DNA from: Candidatus Uhrbacteria bacterium
Lineage (GTDB): Bacteria > Patescibacteriota > Patescibacteriia > UBA9934 > UBA10169
NCBI GenBank assembly: GCA_003505155.1
Contig: DNYJ01000023.1
Coordinates: 21,080 to 31,447, forward strand
DNA: 10,368 bases
Reading direction: 5' to 3'
Position numbers and translations under genes: made by a program. Shown piece after piece: positions 5,139-10,368 of the stretch. How positions within the stretch are numbered: position 1 is the stretch's first letter; each line of letters begins with the position of its first letter. The notes beneath the pieces are model-generated. The model saw only the letters and a list, made by a program, of their open reading frames with translations, was not told the DNA's origin and searched no databases.

Positions 5139-6352
5139 GGCCTTTCGGATTGTTTGAACGTTTCGGACTCGAGCTCGAATATATGGTCGTGGATCCGAAA
5201 CACTGGATGATCCGTCCGATCGTGGACGAGGTGCTTTCGGCGCGAGCCGGCATGACGGTTTCAGATTGGCGCGACGGCGAAGTGGAATGGTCGAACGAAC
5301 TCGTGAACCACGTCGTAGAGATCAAGGTCGCGCAACCCGTCTCCTCGCTTGAAGGAATCGAGCGCGTCTTTCACGAGCGCATCCTCGCCATGCGTCCGTC
5401 GCTTGAGAAACTTGGCGCCACGCTTCTGCCCGGCGCCATGCACCCGTTTATGGATCCAACCTGCGAGACGAGCATCTGGCCTCATGAGAGCCGTGAAATC
5501 TACGAGCTCTACGACCGCATCTTCAACTGCCAGCGCCACGGCTGGGCGAACGTGCAGAGCGCTCACCTCAACATCTCCTTCCAAACCGATGAGGAGTTCG
5601 CGCGTCTTCATGCCGCCGTGCGCGTCCTCCTTCCTCTCCTCCCCGCTCTCTACGCCGCCTCCCCGATTGCCGACGGACACACGACAGGGTTCGCCGACAC
5701 GCGCCTCGACTACTACCGCACCAACCAAGAGCGGCTTCCTCCGCTCGGAGGAGACATCATCCCTGAACGCGTATGGAGCGAGGCCGAATACGAGCAGGAA
5801 ATTTTTGAACCGATCAACAAGGCGATCGCACCTCTCGATCCCGAACACGTCTTAAGCAAATACTTTTTGAATTCCCGCGGCGCCATCGCCCGTTTCGACC
5901 GCGGTTCGATCGAGATTCGCTTGAACGACACGCAGGAATGCCCGCGAGCCGATGCGGCATTTGCGCGTCTCGTCATTTCCGTTCTCAAAGCGCTCGTGCG
6001 TGAAGACTGGAGCTCACGAGATACTCAAGCCGGATGGGAGACGAACGAGCTGAAGGCTCTGCTCCTTGCAACAATCCAAGATGCGCGGCATGCCAAGATC
6101 ATGGACGGCCGTTTTGCGGAACTCTTCGGTTTGCCGCACAGGAAAATGAAAGCCGGAGCAATTTGGAAACATCTGATAGAAACCGTGGGGACGGCGGACG
6201 ACGCGGACGTCTACGAGACATATCTGGAGCATGGGACACTCTCGGAACGGATGCTTGGAGAAGTCTCAAAGACGCCCAGCCGCGACGAGCTCAAAACACT
6301 ATGTCAAAAGCTGAACGCCTGTTTGTTTGAGAACCGAATGTTGATTCCCTGA
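5135..6352 (+). CDS. GCS2-family carboxylate-amine ligase (glutamate-cysteine ligase-like)
   Basis: The 405-residue product starts with GLELEYMVVD (11-20), where Glu13 and Glu15 correspond to the metal-binding acids of the glutamate-cysteine ligase fold. NHVVEIK (58-64), HLNIS (144-148) and RGAIARFDRGSIEIRLNDTQECP (248-270) are further family landmarks. GCS2/YbdK enzymes share the glutamine-synthetase catalytic fold and form amide bonds from a carboxylate and an amine with ATP. Length is close to that of YbdK-type members. The ATGA overlap with the ATP-grasp gene indicates co-translation. Together they could run two sequential ligations, as GshA and GshB do for glutathione, or modify a protein. 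The substrate cannot be inferred; glutathione synthesis is not claimed. The gene ends 15 nt from a convergent gene, leaving no room for a terminator. Confidence 0.9.
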   Translation: MRPFGLFERFGLELEYMVVDPKHWMIRPIVDEVLSARAGMTVSDWRDGEVEWSNELVNHVVEIKVAQPVSSLEGIERVFHERILAMRPSLEKLGATLLPGAMHPFMDPTCETSIWPHESREIYELYDRIFNCQRHGWANVQSAHLNISFQTDEEFARLHAAVRVLLPLLPALYAASPIADGHTTGFADTRLDYYRTNQERLPPLGGDIIPERVWSEAEYEQEIFEPINKAIAPLDPEHVLSKYFLNSRGAIARFDRGSIEIRLNDTQECPRADAAFARLVISVLKALVREDWSSRDTQAGWETNELKALLLATIQDARHAKIMDGRFAELFGLPHRKMKAGAIWKHLIETVGTADDADVYETYLEHGTLSERMLGEVSKTPSRDELKTLCQKLNACLFENRMLIP

Positions 6353-6367
6353 AGCTTCTCTGAATCC

Positions 6368-7228
6368 TCACGAAAAAATCGCATCCATGAGATCAAATCC
6401 GAGAGTAGCAGACATACCAAGAAGTCCGGGGGTGATGAAGATGACAAGGGCGAGGAAGAGAACAAACCAGGCAAAGACACGAGCCGGCCATCCGTAGAGA
6501 TCCACCGTCGTCGTTTCAGAAAACACGCCAATGTAACGCTTGACGACGCCCTCGACCGCCTCAAGCGCGAGCCAGACACCCACAAAGAACCAGAGCCAGA
6601 AAAGGAAGAAGAGGTTCTCCGTGAAGGGAACAAGAATAACAAGGAGCATGGCGTAAACGCTCCAGCGCTTCACGCGCCCAAGACGAGCGACGAGAGCTTC
6701 CTTGCGGGGCGTCATGCGCATGAGCTTTGCTCGCTCGGTTTGAGTCTTCGGTTCTGTCGGAAGCCGTTCATAGCGTTTTGCCTTGAGGTCGAACTTGTGC
6801 AGACGAATCCAAGCCCACGTTTTCTCATCGAGTTTCTTCAATGACTTTGTATCCAGCCGGCTCACCATGCCAAGCAAATGAAACCCGCTTGATGTTTCGT
6901 CCGGCTCGTCAAGATACTTCCATCGCTTCCCTTCCATGCGCCGAAAGGTTCCCCATGCGATGAGGATCCCGAGCGCGGCTCCGCCGAGGCCGAAGGAGAG
7001 TTGCGCGAAGGCGGTAGCAACCGATTCGGCGGAGGCAAAATAGGCAAGGAGAAACAACCCGAGAGTAAGCATAAACCCGACGGCAAGTCCGACTCGTCGA
7101 GATCGGCGCAATTCATCATCGAACACGAAGGCCGCATAAGCTTCCGGTACCACGCCATGCTCCTTGAGAACAGCAAGCGCCCCCGCATCGCGCGCAAGGA
7201 TGGATGAGAGTTCTTGGACGATGTTCAT
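6368..7228 (-). CDS. Hypothetical multi-pass membrane protein, 286 aa
   Basis: I recognise no family. Residues 1-45 are soluble and helical, ending in a basic RRSRR. Two membrane segments follow (about 46-66 and 72-95). A basic cytoplasmic-looking region of some 90 residues (about 96-188) contains many Lys and Arg. Then come two closely spaced segments (about 190-224, Phe/Trp-rich FFLFWLWFFVGVWLAL) and a last one (about 250-272). The start at 7228 (MNIVQEL) is preferred over ATG 7246, because the latter lies in an extended -10 box that ends 8 nt before 7228. The mRNA should thus be leaderless. It is convergent with the GCS2 gene and divergent from the MFS gene. No catalytic motif is visible. 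Confidence 0.75.
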   Translation of the reverse strand: MNIVQELSSILARDAGALAVLKEHGVVPEAYAAFVFDDELRRSRRVGLAVGFMLTLGLFLLAYFASAESVATAFAQLSFGLGGAALGILIAWGTFRRMEGKRWKYLDEPDETSSGFHLLGMVSRLDTKSLKKLDEKTWAWIRLHKFDLKAKRYERLPTEPKTQTERAKLMRMTPRKEALVARLGRVKRWSVYAMLLVILVPFTENLFFLFWLWFFVGVWLALEAVEGVVKRYIGVFSETTTVDLYGWPARVFAWFVLFLALVIFITPGLLGMSATLGFDLMDAIFS

Positions 7229-7236
7229 AGATGTCC

Positions 7237-7245
7237 ATTGTATCA
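7237..7245 (-). promoter_or_regulatory. Extended -10 for the membrane protein, leaderless
   Basis: On the minus strand TG (7245-7244), one base, then TACAAT (7242-7237) gives an extended -10. It ends 8 nt before the ATG at 7228. No good -35 box is visible at 17 nt. The predicted transcript starts at or within 2 nt of the codon. Confidence 0.5.
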
Positions 7246-7250
7246 TGCTG

Positions 7251-7259
7251 TGATAGAAT
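7251..7259 (+). promoter_or_regulatory. Extended -10 for the MFS gene, near-leaderless
   Basis: TG at 7251-7252, one base, then TAGAAT at 7254-7259. The box ends 10 nt before the ATG at 7270, so the expected leader is about 2-4 nt. It lies only 6 nt from the divergent extended -10 of the membrane-protein gene, so the two promoters should interfere. Confidence 0.5.
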
Positions 7260-7269
7260 CCCCATCGTT

Positions 7270-8511
7270 ATGATCTCTGCTTTCATTCTCCGAGAACGAG
7301 CGTACCTGTCCCAACTCCGCCCCGAAGAGCGCGGACTCATCGTCGGCTCGTTTTTTTACGCGCTCGCCGCTCCTATTCTCACCATCTTCTCCAACACGTA
7401 TCTCTGGCGGCAATCGCCCGACGCGGTCGTCCTCGCCCTGTTCAATGTTGGATTCTTTGCGGGACTTCCCATAGGTTTTTATCTCAACGGTTTTCTTCTG
7501 CGCCGCTTCGCCTCCGCGCGGCTCTACTTCCTCGGCTGTCTTCTGCAAGGAGTCGTTCCCATGGTACTCGTAACGCTTGGAGCTCAAGCAAGCGGACTTG
7601 CGCTCCCGCTCGGACTTGCACTTGGCGTCTCCGGCGGCATCTATTGGGGCAACCGAAATTTTCTCACATCACGGCACACGGCCGGACCCAAGCGTTTCAA
7701 GTTTTTGAGTCTCGACATGACGGCCGTTACGACAGCGGGCATTTTGTCACCCATCGTCACCGGCGCGTTTCTCACGCTTGGCGAACGCACCGGCTTGTAC
7801 GCTGTGCAGAGCGCGTATGAAATCGCCGCCGTGTTCGCCCTGCTCTCGCTCTTCGTCGCCGGAGTCGGCGTGGCACGAAGCATCCGCGCGAAAGACACGC
7901 TTTCGGCTCTTACTGTTCATGGCACCGGACGCGACTGGAACCGCCTGCGCAGTATCGAAGTTCTGCATGGCGCGGTGCACGGTTTTGAAGCCGTCATCCC
8001 CATCGTGATCCTTCTTGTTTTCGTAGGACTCGAGGACTCCATCGGCGCGGTGAAATCCTACACCGCCGCGCTCGCCGCGCTCTCTCTCTACATCGTCGGA
8101 CGATATGTAAAGCACCGACATCATGCCGGTGTTCTTGGTTTCTGGACGCTTGCAACCGCCATCGGGCGGGGTACGTTCGCCATTCTTTCGTCACTCGGAG
8201 GCGCCATCGCCATGTTTACCGCCGACGGACTTTCTGGTTCCTGGCGATGGGCGTCCGCGACAGCCGTCATGTACGAGACGGTCGAGGCAGAAACGGCGGG
8301 GCACGACGGAAGTCTCCGCTACGCCTACATCACCGATCGCGAATTGTTTTTGAACATCGGCCGCGTCGCCTCGCTCTTCCTTTTCATCCTCCTCTTCCGA
8401 GCGCTCCCGGAAACAACCATCCGCTATGGCCTCCTCCTCCCCATCCTCGCCCAAATCCCCCTCGTCCTTCTCACAAAAAAACAAACCAACCATCTCCCGC
8501 ATATTTCATAA
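7270..8511 (+). CDS. Major facilitator superfamily transporter
   Basis: The 413-residue product has about 12 hydrophobic segments separated by short basic loops. The stretch GFFAGLPIGFYLNGFLLRRFASARLYFLG (about 61-89) holds the cytoplasmic loop between helices 2 and 3, a variant of MFS motif A. SGGIYWGNRNFLTSR (about 121-135) fits helix 4 and resembles uncharacterised YqgE-like MFS proteins of Firmicutes. A longer central cytoplasmic loop (around residue 205-235) divides the two halves, as is usual. Substrate is unknown; the protein should act in the inner membrane. An ATG at 7231 extends the frame by 13 codons, but 7270 is preferred because an extended -10 box lies between them and MISAFILRERAYL begins the conserved part. 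The gene appears monocistronic. Confidence 0.85.
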   Translation: MISAFILRERAYLSQLRPEERGLIVGSFFYALAAPILTIFSNTYLWRQSPDAVVLALFNVGFFAGLPIGFYLNGFLLRRFASARLYFLGCLLQGVVPMVLVTLGAQASGLALPLGLALGVSGGIYWGNRNFLTSRHTAGPKRFKFLSLDMTAVTTAGILSPIVTGAFLTLGERTGLYAVQSAYEIAAVFALLSLFVAGVGVARSIRAKDTLSALTVHGTGRDWNRLRSIEVLHGAVHGFEAVIPIVILLVFVGLEDSIGAVKSYTAALAALSLYIVGRYVKHRHHAGVLGFWTLATAIGRGTFAILSSLGGAIAMFTADGLSGSWRWASATAVMYETVEAETAGHDGSLRYAYITDRELFLNIGRVASLFLFILLFRALPETTIRYGLLLPILAQIPLVLLTKKQTNHLPHIS

Positions 8512-8661
8512 CGAGATCGAGTTGTTGTTTCAACTATTCGCCTATTCGCGCGCCTGCCCGGCTCCGCCGGGAATTAGCCGAGCTTGAGGAAGATTGGAGG
8601 TGAACCTAATCTGTCACGTCAATCGCAACCAGCGTGGTAGGGCAATGCGACAGGACGAGAC
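8512..8661. other. Convergent gap with GC hairpins
   Basis: This 150-nt gap between the MFS gene and the convergent HD gene has no convincing ORF. It holds CCCGGC-TCC-GCCGGG at about 8557-8571, a perfect 6-bp GC stem with no U-tract on either side. A second hairpin (8646-8669) pairs TGCGA with TCGCA and AGG with CCT, and overlaps the stop codon of the HD gene. TATTCGC occurs twice in quick succession near 8536-8551. The hairpins are candidate transcription barriers for the converging genes. Confidence 0.5.
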
Positions 8662-9171
8662 CTATCGCAATTTCTCAAGTTCGTTAAAAATCGGATCATT
8701 GAAATCACATGGAAGTTTTTCGAGAATCGTTTTGGCAATATCAACGCTCCTTGCAACCTCGTCGAGATTCCTGACCGCCGTGTAATAGCGGTAACTATCA
8801 AGCGTGTCAGCCGCTTTCACAATGAGTGCTTCTTGGCCTGACTGGATACATCGATCAATGTACTCCCGCCGACGTATGGCGGGGTCAACAATACTCCGAT
8901 CCTTTGTATTTGCCTTCACAATGGCGTACACATCCTCACCGAACTCACCTCGAATCATCTCATCCGGGCTCTCCGTCCATTCAAGAACATCATGCAACAA
9001 ACCTCCAAGGACAATATGTTCTGAATAGTCGCGATCATAAAGGTGCATCGCTACGCGAAGCACGTGCATAAGCAATGGCTTTTTCCGCTCCTCGCCGACG
9101 GGCATGGACTCGCAGAGTAACTTCACCGCCTTCTCAAATTTCAGTTCCAAATCGTTATTTCCGAGATTCAT
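8662..9171 (-). CDS. HD-domain phosphohydrolase
   Basis: The 169-residue protein is a stand-alone HD domain. Metal ligands are visible as His36 (LLMHVLRVAMHL), His60-Asp61 (GGLLHDVLEWT) and Asp122 (IVKAADTLDS). Glu64, three residues after the HD pair, matches the HDxxED pattern of the RelA/SpoT and MESH1 hydrolase branch, although the following acid is Trp65 here. Such enzymes hydrolyse phosphoester or pyrophosphate bonds in nucleotides. No synthetase, TGS or other domain is attached. It follows the HNH gene by 41 nt on the same strand and probably shares its transcript. The region before the ATG is AT-rich and has only a weak AAGAAA as a ribosome-binding site. Substrate is unknown; ppGpp is only one candidate. 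Confidence 0.82.
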   Translation of the reverse strand: MNLGNNDLELKFEKAVKLLCESMPVGEERKKPLLMHVLRVAMHLYDRDYSEHIVLGGLLHDVLEWTESPDEMIRGEFGEDVYAIVKANTKDRSIVDPAIRRREYIDRCIQSGQEALIVKAADTLDSYRYYTAVRNLDEVARSVDIAKTILEKLPCDFNDPIFNELEKLR

Positions 9172-9212
9172 AAAATTTCTTGATCAAATATTTGTTCGTG
9201 AAAGCCTTCAAC

Positions 9213-9647
9213 TCAAGCATGGATCGAAACATGGCAATCCCGACAAACGAGAAGAGCATTTTCCTGTGTGGATTGGCCGCCATGAGAGCGAGATACAACA
9301 TGGTGAAGTTCCATGGTCGGCGTATGCCGAGACTTTCCGCCTTCCACGGCGCCGCACCCGACACAACCCTTGAACCTTTTCATAAGTTTTGTCTTTAAAC
9401 TCTTTGGGAATGGGTCTTCCCGATCTTCTCGTATCTCGACAACGCCCAGATGTTTGAGAACCATCCTGGCCAACTCGACATTCCGAATGTCCGGATAACG
9501 ACCTGCGTGTATGAAAGCCCGCAAATCTTCTACAAACCTCGCAACCGTTCCAGAATCCTCAACGGATCCCACACGCTTCGTATCATGCTCAACCGTCCTC
9601 TTGCCAAAGTCGGCAGTAGACGCGCCTTGTTCTCTGCTGGGTCTCAT
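9213..9647 (-). CDS. HNH endonuclease-like protein
   Basis: The 144-residue product ends in an HNH/zinc module. CVGC (95-98) and CRDCH (135-139) are the two zinc knuckles. MELHHVVSRSHGG (112-124) carries the catalytic-site His115/His116 pair, then Asn130 and His143 near the terminus. The N-terminal 90 residues are charged and mostly helical, with no recognised DNA-binding motif. HNH proteins are metal-dependent nucleases found in restriction, homing, phage and repair roles. The short form here does not say which. GTG 9665 extends the frame by 6 codons, but ATG 9647 is preferred because an extended -10 box ends 8 nt before it. It is upstream of, and probably co-transcribed with, the HD gene. 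Confidence 0.82.
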   Translation of the reverse strand: MRPSREQGASTADFGKRTVEHDTKRVGSVEDSGTVARFVEDLRAFIHAGRYPDIRNVELARMVLKHLGVVEIREDREDPFPKSLKTKLMKRFKGCVGCGAVEGGKSRHTPTMELHHVVSRSHGGQSTQENALLVCRDCHVSIHA

Positions 9648-9655
9648 ACGCCCCC

Positions 9656-9664
9656 ATCCTATCA
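9656..9664 (-). promoter_or_regulatory. Extended -10 for the HNH-HD pair, leaderless
   Basis: On the minus strand TG (9664-9663), one base, then TAGGAT (9661-9656). The box ends 8 nt before the ATG at 9647, predicting a leader of 0-2 nt. The -35 region (GTCTCG) is poor, as is common for extended -10 promoters. Confidence 0.45.
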
Positions 9665-9706
9665 CAAAACCACGCGGCCGAGACGCACGGAAAACTAAAC
9701 AAGTAC

Positions 9707-10333
9707 TTACGATCGAAGGCGCAGTTCCTCGAGCTCCTTCATAATATTTTCGACTTCCCTATGGAAGATGCTCCTCATCTGACGAACCATGGTTGGACTT
9801 AGTTCGTTCAAAAACGAAATGGTATCTGCATATCCCATCCAGCCGGCAATCGTAGAAAGACCATCAATATAAGGTTGTCTGAATTTGCCATCTGAAAAAA
9901 GTATCCGGATGTCGTCTATTCGTTCCTGCTCACCATGCTCCAAAAGATAAAGAAGTTCTGCCAGCATTGGTAGATCTTCATATTCTTGCACATTGTGTAC
10001 GAACTCGTGGACAAACAATGAGTGTTCAATGTTTCTTTGCGATTGATCGCCACGCATGGCTGCAAGGATGCGCCCTCTGGATAGATACATTTCTATGCCC
10101 GCATTCCCATGTGATTCCCCTCCGACGATCCGAAGGTAATACTTAGATGGTGTTGGATATCCCTCACCAAAAACACCTTGCACATAGACAACGGCTGTCT
10201 GAAACATTTCTCGCGCCACTGTTTCTATCTCTAAATCAGGGCGGCCTCCAGGCCATGCGACGGATACTTCAATGGCCGGTTGACGATCTTCTTTTGGTGC
10301 GTGGTCTGGGTTGCTACCATGGTATTCAGTCAT
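9707..10333 (-). CDS. Putative zinc metallopeptidase-like protein (HExxH)
   Basis: The 208-residue protein contains HEFVH at 109-113 within a helix (SLFVHEFVHNVQEYED), followed 13 residues after the second His by Glu126 (LAELLYLLEHG). HExxH plus a downstream Glu is the zinc-binding pattern of gluzincin metallopeptidases. The segment before it (about 60-95: PSKYYLRIVGG then GIEMYLSRGRILAAM) looks like the beta strands that line such active sites. There is no signal peptide or membrane segment, so it probably acts in the cytoplasm or is exported by another route. The C-terminal 45 residues are helical and charged. I recognise no named family, and the HExxH motif alone can occur by chance, so peptidase activity is inferred. 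The gene lies between the HNH gene (60-nt gap) and a repeat-like sequence at the window end. Confidence 0.75.
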   Translation of the reverse strand: MTEYHGSNPDHAPKEDRQPAIEVSVAWPGGRPDLEIETVAREMFQTAVVYVQGVFGEGYPTPSKYYLRIVGGESHGNAGIEMYLSRGRILAAMRGDQSQRNIEHSLFVHEFVHNVQEYEDLPMLAELLYLLEHGEQERIDDIRILFSDGKFRQPYIDGLSTIAGWMGYADTISFLNELSPTMVRQMRSIFHREVENIMKELEELRLRS

Positions 10334-10344
10334 ACATTTGGAAA

Positions 10345-10368
10345 ATGCAAAAGTAAAGACCTGACCCC
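10345..10368. repeat. Terminal sequence resembling a dispersed repeat edge
   Basis: The window ends ATGCAAAAGTAAAGACCTGACCCC or, on the other strand, begins GGGGTCAGGTCTTTACTTTT. From memory this resembles sequences flanking REP-associated tyrosine transposase (IS200-like Y1) elements in diverse bacteria. No transposase gene is visible. The shared TGACCCC also occurs at 1775-1781 next to the 26-bp palindrome. The identification rests on recollection, without a search. Confidence 0.35.

Noticed and set aside
5261..5848. 195-codon minus-strand ORF inside the GCS2 gene
   Set aside because: Despite its length it is antisense to a recognised enzyme and shows no known motif or start signal.
5135..6352. 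Naming this gene gshA and the ATP-grasp gene gshB or rimK
   Set aside because: Family membership is clear but substrate specificity is not; the RLAN domain sets the ATP-grasp protein apart from both GshB and RimK.
8512..8661. A tRNA or small ORF in the convergent gap
   Set aside because: No cloverleaf or TPsiC-like GTTCRA motif with matching acceptor stem was found, and open frames there are read-through tails of shadow ORFs.

Overview
The window looks like ordinary chromosome from a bacterium of moderate GC content. No tRNA, rRNA, CRISPR array, phage module or intact transposon is visible. My best guess is an uncultivated lineage of the Candidate Phyla Radiation (Patescibacteria). The reasons are compact gene spacing, many short hypothetical proteins, rare Shine-Dalgarno sequences, and several genes whose -10 box lies only 8-10 nt before the start codon, which implies leaderless mRNAs. 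This placement is inference; no taxonomic marker stronger than bL28 is present.

Layout. (1) 1-450: the 3' part of a YihY/BrkB-family membrane protein, cut by the window edge. (2) 447-752: an unexplained small transcription unit with a near-consensus promoter, a strong Shine-Dalgarno sequence, a 60-codon ORF and a perfect GC-rich terminal hairpin. It is either a small-protein gene or a structured RNA. (3) 789-1286: an acidic hypothetical protein. (4) 1410-1670: ribosomal protein bL28. (5) 1671-1789: a gap with a probable terminator and a perfect 26-bp palindrome. (6) 1790-3596, minus strand: a membrane-anchored FKBP prolyl isomerase followed by a DAO-family FAD oxidoreductase. (7) 3675-6352, plus strand, divergent from (6): a RimK-like ATP-grasp ligase with an RLAN N-terminal domain, overlapping by ATGA a GCS2-family carboxylate-amine ligase. 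(8) 6368-7228, minus strand: a multi-pass membrane protein of unknown function, divergent from (9) 7270-8511, an MFS transporter. (10) 8662-9647, minus strand: an HNH-nuclease-like protein followed by an HD-domain phosphohydrolase. (11) 9707-10333, minus strand: a protein with an HExxH zinc-peptidase motif. (12) 10345-10368: a terminal sequence resembling a dispersed repeat.

The most interesting biology is the two-ligase operon (7). Its gene pair parallels the GshA/GshB logic of glutathione synthesis: a GCS2 ligase and an ATP-grasp ligase, both forming amide bonds from a carboxylate and an amine using ATP. The families are known, but the product is not. The pair may make a small peptide-like metabolite or add a peptide tag to a protein. 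The operon is transcribed from a promoter that shares its AT-rich core with the opposite-facing FKBP/oxidoreductase operon. It starts behind a GC-rich palindrome that holds a four-codon mini-ORF. A second recurring theme is promoter architecture: extended -10 motifs of the form TGATAnnAT sit directly before start codons.
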